The notes under the pieces were generated by a model. The model was not told where the DNA came from. It made no database searches and was given only the letters and a program-made list of their open reading frames with translations. Positions 7,871 to 17,228 of a stretch of DNA of 64,000 bases are shown one piece after another (within the stretch, counting starts at the first letter, position 1; every line of letters begins with the position of its first letter). This stretch comes from Nocardioides ungokensis (lineage in GTDB: Bacteria; Actinomycetota; Actinomycetes; Propionibacteriales; Nocardioidaceae). The position numbers were made by a program, and so were the translations under genes. The DNA lies in NCBI RefSeq assembly GCF_013466985.1, contig NZ_CP059164.1:372001-436000 (forward strand), read 5' to 3'.

Positions 7871-10435
7871 TCAGCGGCGCGACGGGCTCAGCCGCAGCCA
7901 GACCGCGACCCCGGGCACCAGCGCCAGGCCGATCGCCGTCGCCGCGGCCGCGGCCGGCAGCGCGGTGGTCCCGAGCAGTCCCTGGAGCGGCGGCAGGTAG
8001 ACACCGCCGAGCTGGAGCGCTGCCGCTCCCGCCACCGCGAGGTCCAGGGGCCGCCGCTCCCCGCGTCGTCCGGGGGCCCGCAGGGCCATCGCCACCGCCA
8101 GCTGCGCCGAGCCGAGGGCGAGGAAGACCGTCGTCTGCACGTGCCAGCCGGCCTGGTGCGCGGCCAGGCCGGCCACCAGCGTGAGTGCGCCGATCAGCGC
8201 GCCGATCCAGGCGATCTGGCGCGCCAGCCCGGCGCCCAGCACGGACTCGTCGGGCGCGCGGGGCGGGTTCCGCATCGCCGAGGCGCGGGCCGGCTCGGCG
8301 CCGAACGCGACGCCGGGGAGACCGTGGGTGAGCATGTTGATCCAGAGGATCTGGCCGGGGAGCAGCGGCAGCGCCAGCCCCACGAGCGGGCCGAGCACGA
8401 CGACGACCACCTCGGCGAGGCCGCCGGAGACGGCGTAGCGCAGGAAGTTGCGGATGTTGCCGTAGATCCGGCGTCCCTCCTCGACGGCCGCGACCACGGT
8501 TCGCAGGTCGTCGTCGGCGAGGACGAGGTCCGCGGCCTGGCGGGCGACCTCGGTGCCGCCCCTCCCCATCGCGACGCCGATGTCGGCGGTGCGCAGGGCG
8601 GGCGCGTCGTTGACGCCGTCCCCGGTCATCGCGACGACCTCGCCGCGCTCCTGGAGGGCGTGCACGATCTGCACCTTCTGCTCGGGACGGATGCGGGCGA
8701 AGACGCGCGTGTCCCCGAGGGCCTCGGGGTCGATCCCGGATGCCACCTCCGGCCCGGTGACCGTCGTGGAGCCGGGCCCGGTGATCCCGAGCCGGCCCGC
8801 GACGGCGTCGGCGGTGAGCGGGTGGTCGCCGGTGACGAGCACGACCGCGATGCCGGCGTCGTGGCAGTCGGCGACCACCTCGCGCGAGACTTCGCGGGGC
8901 GGGTCGGCGATGCCGACGAGGCCCACCAGGTCCAGCGGACACTCCGCGGGCGAGGTGCCGTCGTGGGACGCGGCGTCGGCCACGGCGATCACCCGGAAGC
9001 CCAGGCCGGCCAGCCGGGTGGTCTCGGCCTCCACGGCCGCGCGCACCTCCCCGGGCGGCGCCACCAGGTCGAGCACCGCCTCGGGCGCGCCCTTGCAGAC
9101 CAGCAGCCGCCGGTCGCCGTCAGACGCACGGTGCGTGGTCGTCATCCACCCGCGCTCGGCGTCGAACGGCACCTCGTCCTCGCGGGGCCACGCCCGTCCG
9201 GCCTGCTCGACGGGGACGCCGCCCTTCGCCGCGAGCGCGAGCAGGGCGGCCTCCAGGGTGTCGCCCGCCGCCCCCCACGGCTCCCCGTCCGCCGCCGGCT
9301 CGACGAGCCGGGCGTCGTTGCACAGCACGGCGTCGCGGAGCAGGCGCTCCAGCCCCGGCACGGGCGCGGCGCCCCCGTCGGCCACCACCTCCCCGTGCGG
9401 CGCGTAGCCGGTGCCCGTCACGTCGTAGCGGTGCCCGGGTGCCACCCACACCGCCCCGGCGACCATCCGTCCCTCGGTCAGGGTGCCGGTCTTGTCCGAG
9501 GCGATGACGGTCACCGAGCCGAGGGTCTCGACCGCCGGCAGGTGCCGCACCAGGGCGTGCCGCTGCGCCATCCGGTGCGCGCCGAGGGCCAGCGAGATGG
9601 TGACGACGGCGGGCAGGGACTCGGGCACCGCGGCCACGGCGAGGCTGACGGCCAGGATCGAGGTCTGCACCAGCGGCTCGCCGCGGACCAGGCCGAGCAC
9701 GACCACGACCACCCCGATCGCGAGGACCGCGACGACCAGGTCGCGGGAGAGCCGGCGGAGCCGACGCTGCAGGGGTGTCTCCCGCACCCGGGCCGACCCG
9801 ATCAGACCGGCGATCCTGCCGAGGCCGCTGTCCGCGCCGGTCCGCAGCACCTCGCCGACGGCCCGGCCCCGGGTCGCGACCGTGCCGGAGAGCACCTCCT
9901 CGCCGGCGCGGCGGTCGACCGGCTGGGACTCCCCGGTCATCGCCGACTCGTCGACGCTGAAGGTGACCGCTTCGACCAGCCTCAGGTCCGCGGGCACGAT
10001 GCCGCCGGCGTCGAGGCGCACCACGTCCCCCGGCACCACCTCGGCCGCGGGCACCTCGACCCGTCGGCCGTCGCGCACCACCTCGGCGACGGGCGCTGTG
10101 AGCTGGTCGAGCTCGGCGATCGCCTGGTCGGCGCGCAGGTCCTGGGTCACCCCGACCGCGGTGTTCACGACCACGACCAGCGCGATCACGGCGGCGTCGC
10201 CAGCGTCGCCGATCACGACCGTCACCACCCCCGCCGCCAGCAGCAGCAGGATCATCGGGTCCCGGAGCTGGCCGACGATGCGGCCGAGCGGGCCGGTGCG
10301 GGGTGGTTGGGGCAGCGAGTTGGGGCCGGTGTCGGTGAGCCTGCGGGCGGCCTCGGCCGCGGTCAGGCCGACCGGCGCGGCCCCGGGTGGCTCAGGACTC
10401 GGCGTCGTCGTGCTCGAAGTGCTGGACATAGGCAT
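7871..10435 (-). CDS. Cation-translocating P-type ATPase
   Basis: This is a P-type ATPase of 854 residues. It has a cation-transporter N-domain ([11 protein letters not shown]), the actuator motif TGES (about residue 167), the phosphorylation site DKTGTLT (Asp314), the transmembrane motif PESLP where SERCA-type pumps have PEGLP, and the hinge [11 protein letters not shown]. Length and architecture resemble bacterial Ca2+/Mg2+-type pumps; the ion cannot be fixed from sequence. The first 44 bases overlap the upstream DUF1918 gene in another frame, and no later start would keep the N-domain. Confidence 0.9.
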   Translation of the reverse strand: MPMSSTSSTTTPSPEPPGAAPVGLTAAEAARRLTDTGPNSLPQPPRTGPLGRIVGQLRDPMILLLLAAGVVTVVIGDAGDAAVIALVVVVNTAVGVTQDLRADQAIAELDQLTAPVAEVVRDGRRVEVPAAEVVPGDVVRLDAGGIVPADLRLVEAVTFSVDESAMTGESQPVDRRAGEEVLSGTVATRGRAVGEVLRTGADSGLGRIAGLIGSARVRETPLQRRLRRLSRDLVVAVLAIGVVVVVLGLVRGEPLVQTSILAVSLAVAAVPESLPAVVTISLALGAHRMAQRHALVRHLPAVETLGSVTVIASDKTGTLTEGRMVAGAVWVAPGHRYDVTGTGYAPHGEVVADGGAAPVPGLERLLRDAVLCNDARLVEPAADGEPWGAAGDTLEAALLALAAKGGVPVEQAGRAWPREDEVPFDAERGWMTTTHRASDGDRRLLVCKGAPEAVLDLVAPPGEVRAAVEAETTRLAGLGFRVIAVADAASHDGTSPAECPLDLVGLVGIADPPREVSREVVADCHDAGIAVVLVTGDHPLTADAVAGRLGITGPGSTTVTGPEVASGIDPEALGDTRVFARIRPEQKVQIVHALQERGEVVAMTGDGVNDAPALRTADIGVAMGRGGTEVARQAADLVLADDDLRTVVAAVEEGRRIYGNIRNFLRYAVSGGLAEVVVVVLGPLVGLALPLLPGQILWINMLTHGLPGVAFGAEPARASAMRNPPRAPDESVLGAGLARQIAWIGALIGALTLVAGLAAHQAGWHVQTTVFLALGSAQLAVAMALRAPGRRGERRPLDLAVAGAAALQLGGVYLPPLQGLLGTTALPAAAAATAIGLALVPGVAVWLRLSPSRR

Positions 10436-10598
10436 CCGGCCCCGGGAAGGTCAACGACTCGTGACCGGTGTCGGACCAGCGGACGACGTACGGCGGGGCG
10501 CCGTTCTCGCCGTGCACCTCCAGGATCTCGCCGTCGCGGACGGCCTCGTCGACGTGGGCGCTTCGGATGACCAGCCGGTCACCCTTGGTGGCTTGCAT
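10392..10598 (-). CDS. DUF1918 domain-containing protein, 68 aa
   Basis: This is a small all-beta (SH3-like) actinobacterial DUF1918 protein. The pattern [20 protein letters not shown], then the EILEVHG motif and [15 protein letters not shown], is typical of the family. Its function is unknown. GAGGAGAC is positioned before the ATG. Its 3' end overlaps the P-type ATPase start by 44 bases, implying coupled expression. Confidence 0.88.
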   Translation of the reverse strand: MQATKGDRLVIRSAHVDEAVRDGEILEVHGENGAPPYVVRWSDTGHESLTFPGPDAYVQHFEHDDAES

Positions 10599-10615
10599 GG
10601 TGTCTCCTCGGGATC

Positions 10616-10654
10616 GGATCGGGGCTTGGTTGGATCGGGGCTTGGTTGGATCGG
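10616..10654. repeat. 16-bp tandem repeat, 2.4 copies
   Basis: The unit ggatcggggcttggtt occurs at 10616-10631 and 10632-10647, followed by a partial copy to 10654. It fills the gap between the ABC permease stop and the DUF1918 start and so lies in the upstream region of the DUF1918/ATPase genes. Confidence 0.9.
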
Positions 10655-10661
10655 ACGGGGG

Positions 10662-11495
10662 TCAGCCGGGGGCCGCGATGTCGCGGCGGTCCAGCATGGG
10701 CAGGGTCGCCACCGTGACGACCGCGCAGCCGAGCGCGAGCCACAGGAAGTCCAGCGGCAGACCGCCGCCCAGCGGCCCGCTCGCCAGCGCCTGCTCCATC
10801 GGCGACAGGTGCTGCCACGGGTCGACGGAGGTGACCAGCAGCCCGGCCACGTAGAGCACGTACGCCGCCACCGCCAGTGCCGCGGGCACGGCGACGGCCA
10901 GGGACTTGCGGCCGGTGGCTGCACCGGCGGCCAGGGCGATCAGGCCGAACTCGCTGCCCAGCAGGACCATGGACAGGCATCCGCTCAGGGCGTCGAGTGG
11001 GCCGATGCCCATGCCGATGGACAGGCTGCAGGTCATCGTCACGACGTACAGGACGAGGCCGAGGGCGAACACGCCGGTCACCAGCGCCGCCGCCTTCTCG
11101 AGCAGGATGCGGGTGGTGGAGAGCGGCGTGACCAGCAGGACGTCGAGGGTGCCGTCCTCCTCCTCACCGGCGACCAGCCGGGCGCCGCGGCCGATCGCGT
11201 GGACCAGGAACAGCACCGGCAGCATCAGCGTGAACAGCTCGGAGTTGATGAAGCCGATGCCGCTGGTCATGGCCGAGACGTCGAAGAGCCGCTGCATGTA
11301 GTCGGGGTACTGCGAGAAGAGCTTCTCGATGTCCGGCATGTCCCGGAAGGACGGCCAGATCAGCGACTCGGTGATCACCAGCAGGGCGATGCCGATCGAC
11401 CACCCGACCAGGCCGTGCCGCACGTCGCGCAGGCTCTTGAGGTAGACGCTGCGCAGGAGGAACGGGGTCCCCGGATCGGTGCCGGGGAGCGGCAT
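10662..11495 (-). CDS. ABC-2 type transporter permease
   Basis: This 277-residue membrane protein has about six predicted spans (for example [50 protein letters not shown] and a C-terminal [17 protein letters not shown]). The ABC-2 exporter signature [17 protein letters not shown] follows the second span. ATG 11495 shares its last base with the stop codon of the ATPase gene (TGATG), so the two are translationally coupled partners of one exporter. The substrate is unknown. Confidence 0.85.
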   Translation of the reverse strand: MPLPGTDPGTPFLLRSVYLKSLRDVRHGLVGWSIGIALLVITESLIWPSFRDMPDIEKLFSQYPDYMQRLFDVSAMTSGIGFINSELFTLMLPVLFLVHAIGRGARLVAGEEEDGTLDVLLVTPLSTTRILLEKAAALVTGVFALGLVLYVVTMTCSLSIGMGIGPLDALSGCLSMVLLGSEFGLIALAAGAATGRKSLAVAVPAALAVAAYVLYVAGLLVTSVDPWQHLSPMEQALASGPLGGGLPLDFLWLALGCAVVTVATLPMLDRRDIAAPG

Positions 11496-12403
11496 CACGC
11501 GACTCGCCAAGGCTCCTCCTCGTGGGTGTAGTAGCGGAGGAACACCTCGGTCAGGTCGGTCTCGTGGGTCTCGACGTTCTCCACGCCGTACGGCGCCACC
11601 GTGCGCAGCAGCTCCTCGGCGGACCCGGCCAGCACCAGGTGCGCGGTGCGGTCCCGCACCCGGACCTCGGCTACCTGCGGGATGGCGCGGAGCACGTCGG
11701 CCGGGACCTCGTGGACGAACGTCACGTCCCAGCGGCGCACCACCTGGGCCCGCAGCTCGGGGATGGTCGCGGTGCGGACCAGCTCGCCCTCGCGCAGGAT
11801 CGCCACGGTGTCGGCCACCGCCTCGACCTCGGAGAGGATGTGCGAGGAGAGGAAGACCGTCGCCCCGGACCGGCTCGCCTCGCCCACCAGCGACAGGAAC
11901 TCGGCCTGCATGATCGGGTCCAGGCCGGTGGTCGGCTCGTCGAGCACCAGCAGGTCCGGCCGGTGCATGAACGCCTGCACCAGGCCCACCTTCTGCTGGT
12001 TGCCGTGGGAGAGAGTGCCGAGCCGGCGGGCGAGGTCGAGCTCGAACCTGTCGGCCAGCCGGTCCACCTCGGACCACTCGACGCCGCCGCGGAGCGCGGC
12101 CAGGTAGCGGAGGTACTCCCCACCGGTCAGGTCCGGGTAGCCGACGAAGCGGCCGGGCAGGTAGCCCACCCGGCGCTGCACCTCGTCCGGGCGGCTCGCG
12201 ACGTCCAGCCCGAGCACCTCGGCGGTGCCGGAGGTCGGGCGGAGCAGCCCGGTCAGCAGCCGGATCGTGGTGGTCTTTCCGGCCCCGTTGGGCCCGAGGT
12301 AGCCGAAGACCGAGCCGGGAGGGACGACGAGGTCGAGCCCCTGCAGCGCCACCGTGCCGCGGAACTCCTTGCGCAGCCCGCTGGTCCTGACGGCGGCCTC
12401 CAT
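11495..12403 (-). CDS. ABC transporter ATP-binding protein
   Basis: This is the 302-residue ATPase of the exporter. It has Walker [11 protein letters not shown], signature [15 protein letters not shown], Walker [14 protein letters not shown] and the switch His in SSHILSE, and a C-terminal extension of the kind found in drug and lipid ABC-2 exporters. The start is set at ATG 12403 because GGGAGGAGG lies a few bases upstream; the frame stays open 59 codons further 5' but that part lacks coding character. Confidence 0.9.
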   Translation of the reverse strand: MEAAVRTSGLRKEFRGTVALQGLDLVVPPGSVFGYLGPNGAGKTTTIRLLTGLLRPTSGTAEVLGLDVASRPDEVQRRVGYLPGRFVGYPDLTGGEYLRYLAALRGGVEWSEVDRLADRFELDLARRLGTLSHGNQQKVGLVQAFMHRPDLLVLDEPTTGLDPIMQAEFLSLVGEASRSGATVFLSSHILSEVEAVADTVAILREGELVRTATIPELRAQVVRRWDVTFVHEVPADVLRAIPQVAEVRVRDRTAHLVLAGSAEELLRTVAPYGVENVETHETDLTEVFLRYYTHEEEPWRVA

Positions 12404-12560
12404 CGCGGCCTCCTCCCGATCGCCTGCCTGCGACGCTAGAGCGCTGCGAGTGGCGGACTCAGGGGCATTGGTCCCGGGGCGGGGGTGCGATTCGACACCC
12501 GTGCTGCTGGTGACCTTGGGCCCTTGGGAGGCGTCGCGGATCCGGCTTGACTGAAGTTGC

Positions 12561-12663
12561 GACGAGGAGAGCCAGACCAAGGTTGCGGGACCGAGGTCCG
12601 GGAGACCGGACCGACGCCCGAGACTCCATTACCCGTGTCAAACGGGATGAGGCTCTCCTCGTC
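12561..12663. other. Intergenic region (12404-12698) with a spaced 13-bp inverted repeat
   Basis: In the 295-bp gap between the divergent ABC ATPase and enoyl-CoA hydratase genes, gacgaggagagcc (12561-12573) has an exact reverse complement at 12651-12663, 77 bases away. Between them is a smaller hairpin (ggtccg-ggaga-cggacc near 12595-12612). This could be a divergent-promoter operator pair or a structured leader. I see no gene here. Confidence 0.5.
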
Positions 12664-12698
12664 CTCTTCTGTCGTGGCGGATCTCCTAGGCTGACGCG

Positions 12699-13463
12699 AT
12701 GACCGTCCGCGTCGAACGCCAGGGGCCCGTGACGACCGTGGTCCTCCACCGTCCTGAGGCCCGCAACGCGGTGGACGGGCCGACGGCCCGAGCGCTCGCC
12801 GATGCGTTCCGCGCCTTCGACGCCGACCCGGAGAAGGCCGTCGCCGTGCTGTACGGCGAGGGCGGCACCTTCTGTGCGGGCGCCGACCTGAAGGCGGTCG
12901 GGACCGAGCGGGGCAACCGGGTCGAGGAGGACGGGGACGGGCCGATGGGTCCGACCCGGCTGCGGCTGTCCAAGCCGGTGGTGGCCGCGATCGAGGGGCA
13001 CGCGGTCGCCGGCGGCCTCGAGCTGGCGGCCTGGTGCGACCTGCGGGTGGCGGCGCAGGACGCGGTCCTCGGGGCCTTCTGCCGCCGCTGGGGGGTGCCG
13101 CTGATCGACGGCGGCACGGTGCGCCTGCCCCGGCTGATCGGTGCCAGCCGGGCGATGGACCTGATCCTGACCGGACGCGCCGTCGACGCCGCCGAGGCCG
13201 AGCGCATCGGGCTGGTCAACCGGGTGGTGCCGCCCGGCACGACCCGGGCCGAGGCCGAGGCGCTGGCCGCGACCCTGGCGGCGTTCCCGCAGGCATGCAT
13301 GCGCGGGGACCGTCTCGGGGCGCTGGAGCAGGAGGGGCTCGGCGAGGACGAGGCGCTGCTGGGGGAGTACCACCACGGCGTGCGCTCGCTCGCCGCCGGC
13401 GCGCTGGACGGCGCCGCCCGCTTCGTGGCCGGCGAGGGCCGGCACGGCTCCTTCGAGGGCTGA
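12699..13463 (+). CDS. Crotonase / enoyl-CoA hydratase family protein
   Basis: This 254-residue crotonase-superfamily enzyme has HRPEARNAVDGPTARAL, the oxyanion-hole segments GTFCAGADLKAVG and EGHAVAGGLELAAWCDLRVA, and the downstream FCRRWGVPLIDGGTVRLPRL. The EGHAVAGGLE...RRWGVPLxDGG pattern is common in actinobacterial enoyl-CoA hydratases of uncertain substrate. It is monocistronic, with its 3' end facing the minus-strand membrane-anchored protein. Confidence 0.88.
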   Translation: MTVRVERQGPVTTVVLHRPEARNAVDGPTARALADAFRAFDADPEKAVAVLYGEGGTFCAGADLKAVGTERGNRVEEDGDGPMGPTRLRLSKPVVAAIEGHAVAGGLELAAWCDLRVAAQDAVLGAFCRRWGVPLIDGGTVRLPRLIGASRAMDLILTGRAVDAAEAERIGLVNRVVPPGTTRAEAEALAATLAAFPQACMRGDRLGALEQEGLGEDEALLGEYHHGVRSLAAGALDGAARFVAGEGRHGSFEG

Positions 13464-13478
13464 GGCCCCCGCGCGGCC

Positions 13479-13868
13479 TCAGTCGTGCGGTCGCAGACAG
13501 ACGGCCACCAGCGAGGCCGGGCCGTCGGCCTTGAAGATCTGCCAGCCCCGGTCGAACGAGACCACCGCGACGGTGCCGTCGGCTCGACGGATGATCGCGG
13601 ACCCGGGGATCTGGGAGTGCCCGAAGCCGTCGGTGCTGCACCGGTATCGCTGCATCAACGCGGCCAGGTGGGCATCTGTCGGCGTCTGGAGCGAGGAGCC
13701 GACGGTGCTGCTGCCGCTCCCGGGGAGGTTCATGTCGGCGACGTCGAAGCCGCCGGGGAGGAGCGCCGCCACCACGCCTGCGGCGACCAGCGTCACCCCG
13801 GCCGCCTGCAGGACGCGATGACGCACGCCGCGCAGACGGGGTCGACGGGTGAGAGGCTCCATGATCAT
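13479..13868 (-). CDS. Membrane-anchored hypothetical protein, about 129 aa
   Basis: The N-terminus is strongly basic (TRRPRLRGVRHRV), followed by one transmembrane segment (LQAAGVTLVAAGVVAALL). An extracytoplasmic domain of about 90 residues follows, with two cysteines (YRCSTDGF, VAVCLRPHD) that could pair. No family is recognised. Start codons at 13868 and 13862 are both possible. It is divergent from the glucodextranase gene and shares its upstream region, including the CRP-like palindrome. The reading frame stays open far upstream, but that part is antisense to the glucodextranase. Confidence 0.6.
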   Translation of the reverse strand: MIMEPLTRRPRLRGVRHRVLQAAGVTLVAAGVVAALLPGGFDVADMNLPGSGSSTVGSSLQTPTDAHLAALMQRYRCSTDGFGHSQIPGSAIIRRADGTVAVVSFDRGWQIFKADGPASLVAVCLRPHD

Positions 13869-13925
13869 CCAACGAGCACACGGGTCGCAGGTCACGTCGG
13901 GCTGGACCGCCCGGGTCCGTTGACC

Positions 13926-13941
13926 TGTGACCGCGGTCACG
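13926..13941. promoter_or_regulatory. CRP/GlxR-like operator upstream of glucodextranase
   Basis: TGTGACCGCGGTCACG matches the CRP/GlxR consensus TGTGA-N6-TCACA at nine of ten defined positions, and the inner 14 bases form a perfect palindrome. It lies 56 bases before the glucodextranase ATG and 57 bases before the divergent gene start. A Crp-family regulator is encoded at 59260-59937. Binding is inferred, not shown. A smaller gtttg/caaac pair follows at 13953-13974. Confidence 0.55.
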
Positions 13942-13997
13942 CCTAGGGTCCGGTTTGTTCGATTTCGACCAAACTTCACACACCCCTCGAGGCCCGA

Positions 13998-16900
13998 ATG
14001 CTCGGATTCGCTGTCTCCCGGTCCCTGGCGGTCGCCGCCGGCCTGGCCGTGGCCCTGTCCACCCTCACCCCCACGCTCGCCGGGGCCCCACCGGCCGCCG
14101 CCGCGGGCTCGACCGCAGGCTCCGCCGCGGGGGAAGCACCCGGCGCCCCGGGGGCATCGACCACCTGGCGCACCGGCGACAAGGACGGCGTCGGCACGGC
14201 CCTGAGCCGTGCCTCCAAGGTCTGGTACACCCTCACCGAGGGCACCCTCAGCGAGGTCTACTACCCGGCCGCCGACACCGCGAACATCCGCGACCTGTCG
14301 TTCGTCGTCACCGACGGGTCGACGTTCACCCAGCGCGAGACCGACCACACCACCCGGACCGTCGAGCTGACCGACACCAGGTCGCTGACCTACCGCCAGG
14401 TCACCCGGGACGACGACGGCCGCTGGCAGCTCACCAAGACCTACGTGACCGACCCGGCGCGCTCGACCGTGCTCGTCGACGTCGACTTCCAGACGCTCAC
14501 CGGCGACCCGCTCAGCCTCTACGTCGTCGACGACATGTCCCTGGCCAACAACGCCTCCGACGACTCCGGTCACACCGCCGAGGTGGACGGCAGGCCCGCG
14601 CTGGTCTCCTCCGACACGCACGTGGACGGCAAGCCGGTCAGCAGCGCGCTGGTGGCCTCCTCGGGCTTCAGCCAGGTGTCCACCGGCTACCTCGGCGACG
14701 CCGACAGCGGCAGCGACGGGTGGGCCCAGCTCGGTCGCGACCACGCGCTGACGACGTACGACTCGGCAGGCCCGGGCAACATCGTGCAGACCGGCCGGAT
14801 CCCCACCTCCGACGCCGGCAGCGCGCACGTCGACCTGGCGCTCGCCTTCGGCGCCGACGAGCAGGAGGCGCTCACCACGGCCCGGGACTCGCTGGCCCGA
14901 CCCTTCGCCGCCGTCCGCACCGACTACCAGTCGGGCTGGCACGACTACCTGGCCGGGCTCAAGCCCGCTCCGGCCGCGCTGACCGGTGACCTGCGTACGC
15001 AGTACAACGTGGCACTGATGACGGTGCGGTCGCACGAGGACAAGGCCCACCCCGGTGCCTTCATCGCCAGCCTGACACTGCCGTGGGGCCAGCGCGTGAA
15101 CGCCGACCAGGGCGGCGGGGGCTACCACTTCGTGTGGGCCCGCGACCTCTACCAGCAGGTCAGCAGCCTGCTCGCCGCCGGCGACCGCGGCGCCGCCGAA
15201 CGGGCGGTGACCTGGCTCTTCCGCAAGCAGCAGCGCGACGACGGGCACTTCCCGCAGACCTCGCACGTCGACGGCACCCCCGACCAGCAGGCCGTCCAGC
15301 TCGACGAGACGGCGTTCCCGATCGTGCTCGCCTGGCAGGTCCACCGCTTCGGAGACGACTTCTACCGCCGGCAGGTCAAGCCGGCCGCCGACTACCTGGT
15401 GGCCGCGGGGCCGAAGACCCCGCAGGAGCGTTGGGAGGAGACGGGCGGCTACTCGCCCTCGACCCTGGCCAGCCAGATCGCGGGCCTGACCGCCGCCGCC
15501 GACATTGCCCGCCGCAACGACGACGACGCGTCCGCCGCCGTCTACCAGGCGACGGCCGACGACTGGCAGCGCCGCATCGAGAGCTGGCTGTACACCACCA
15601 CCGGCCCGGTCGGCGACCACCACTACTACATGCGCATCGACGGCGACACCGACCCCAACGACGACGACACCCGCGACTACGGCAACGGGGCAGGGGTGCA
15701 CGACGAGCGCAGCGTCCTCGACCAGGGCTTCCTCGAGCTGGTCCGCCTCGGCGTGAAGTCGCCGGGTGACAAGTACGTCGCCGGCTCGCTCGCCGACACC
15801 GACTCGTCGATCTCCCAGATGACGCCCAACGGACGGATGTGGCACCGCTACACCTACGACGGGTACGGCGAGAAGGCCGACGGCTCGCCGTGGGACGGCA
15901 CCGGGATCGGCCGGCTGTGGCCGCTGCTCGGTGGCGAGCGGGGCGAGTACGAGGTGGCCCGGGGCCACGCGGGGCTGGGCTACCTCGAGACGATGGCCCG
16001 CTCGGCCAACGAGGGCTTCATGATCCCCGAGCAGGTGTGGGACCAGCCCGAGCCCACGTCGTACGGGCACGTCTTCGGCGACGGCACCGGATCGGCCGGA
16101 CCGCTGGCCTGGGCGATGGCGCAGTACGTCCGTCTGGCGCGGGCGATCGCCGCCGGCCACCCCGTCGAGACCCCGTCGGTGGTCGCCGACCGCTACACGC
16201 ACGGGACGCCGAGCCGTCCGATGCTCCGGCTCACCTCGCCGGACCGCGTCACGGTCGCCGACGGCGACCGGGTGCGCGTCACCGGCCGGACCTCGGGCAC
16301 CCGGGTGTACGTCGACGTGGCCGGCGAGCGCCGCCGGGTGCACCTGGACCCGGACGGCTCCTTCGACCTGACCGTGCCGCTGGCCGAGGTGCGCAACCCG
16401 GTCACCGTCGCCGCGGTGGACCGCCGGGGCGGCACCAACGTGAGGTCGGCGACGGTGGTCTCCTACGGGACCCGCATCGGCGGGCTCACGGACCCGACCG
16501 GCGACGACGACGGGCCGGGGACCTACGTCTACCCGACCAACCCCGTCTACCTGCCCGGGATCTTCGACCTCACCGGCGAGGACGTCTACCAGGACGGCGA
16601 CAACGTGGTCTTCGTGTCCGGGATCCGCGGCGAGATCACCAACCCGTGGGGCGGCGACCAGATCAGCCACCAGCGCATCAACGTCTACCTCGGCGACGGC
16701 TCGGGCGACCCGGCGGCGGCGCTGCCCGGGACCAACCTCGACACGGCGTCGGGCTGGCAACGCGTCGTGGTGGCTGACGGGCGCTACGACAGCAAGGGCG
16801 TCTTCGCGCCCGACGGAAGCAAGGTCGGCGACGTCCGGCTGGTGGCGGTGCCGGAGACCCGGCAGATCGCGGCGATCGTCCCGAAGTCGGCGCTGGGCGG

Positions 16901-17204
16901 CCTCGACCCCGCCACCGCGTCGTACGGCGTGGCGATGTTCGGCAACGCCGAGACCGGCGAGGGCATCGGCTACATCCGCCCGGTCTACGACAAGGCCTAC
17001 TGGGACGCCGGCGACCCGTGGTGGATCAAGGAGTACCGCTTCGGCGGCGGTGCCGGCCAGTGGGAGGACAGTGCCGACCACGACACGGACACCCGCGACC
17101 CCAACGCCCTCGACATCGTGGTGGGGCAGGGCCAGGACCAGCACACCGTGATGCAGTGGCAGGACGGGACGGTCCGGCTGCCGATGGTCCCGATCGAGAG
17201 GTGA
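13998..17204 (+). CDS. Secreted glucodextranase / glucan 1,4-alpha-glucosidase (GH15-like), 1068 aa
   Basis: This exported exo-glucosidase hydrolyses alpha-linked glucans. It has a signal peptide (SRSLAVAAGLAVALSTL, cleaved near PPAAAA) and an N-terminal beta domain. The (alpha/alpha)6 catalytic barrel holds the likely acid in ERWEETGGYSPST (about residue 480) and the likely base Glu in FMIPEQVWDQPEP (about residue 677). A bacterial Ig-like stretch follows (about 735-820), then a C-terminal glucodextranase module (YPTNPVYLPGIFDLT to the end). The domain order matches Arthrobacter glucodextranase. The catalytic Glu assignments follow family knowledge. The ROK gene starts 24 bases downstream. 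Confidence 0.9.
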   Translation: MLGFAVSRSLAVAAGLAVALSTLTPTLAGAPPAAAAGSTAGSAAGEAPGAPGASTTWRTGDKDGVGTALSRASKVWYTLTEGTLSEVYYPAADTANIRDLSFVVTDGSTFTQRETDHTTRTVELTDTRSLTYRQVTRDDDGRWQLTKTYVTDPARSTVLVDVDFQTLTGDPLSLYVVDDMSLANNASDDSGHTAEVDGRPALVSSDTHVDGKPVSSALVASSGFSQVSTGYLGDADSGSDGWAQLGRDHALTTYDSAGPGNIVQTGRIPTSDAGSAHVDLALAFGADEQEALTTARDSLARPFAAVRTDYQSGWHDYLAGLKPAPAALTGDLRTQYNVALMTVRSHEDKAHPGAFIASLTLPWGQRVNADQGGGGYHFVWARDLYQQVSSLLAAGDRGAAERAVTWLFRKQQRDDGHFPQTSHVDGTPDQQAVQLDETAFPIVLAWQVHRFGDDFYRRQVKPAADYLVAAGPKTPQERWEETGGYSPSTLASQIAGLTAAADIARRNDDDASAAVYQATADDWQRRIESWLYTTTGPVGDHHYYMRIDGDTDPNDDDTRDYGNGAGVHDERSVLDQGFLELVRLGVKSPGDKYVAGSLADTDSSISQMTPNGRMWHRYTYDGYGEKADGSPWDGTGIGRLWPLLGGERGEYEVARGHAGLGYLETMARSANEGFMIPEQVWDQPEPTSYGHVFGDGTGSAGPLAWAMAQYVRLARAIAAGHPVETPSVVADRYTHGTPSRPMLRLTSPDRVTVADGDRVRVTGRTSGTRVYVDVAGERRRVHLDPDGSFDLTVPLAEVRNPVTVAAVDRRGGTNVRSATVVSYGTRIGGLTDPTGDDDGPGTYVYPTNPVYLPGIFDLTGEDVYQDGDNVVFVSGIRGEITNPWGGDQISHQRINVYLGDGSGDPAAALPGTNLDTASGWQRVVVADGRYDSKGVFAPDGSKVGDVRLVAVPETRQIAAIVPKSALGGLDPATASYGVAMFGNAETGEGIGYIRPVYDKAYWDAGDPWWIKEYRFGGGAGQWEDSADHDTDTRDPNALDIVVGQGQDQHTVMQWQDGTVRLPMVPIER

Positions 17205-17228
17205 CGGCACCGGGATGAGACCACCCGC

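Noticed and set aside
7820..10570. A 916-codon plus-strand open frame
   Set aside because: It is the antisense shadow of the P-type ATPase, whose motifs ([19 protein letters not shown]) are unambiguous on the minus strand.
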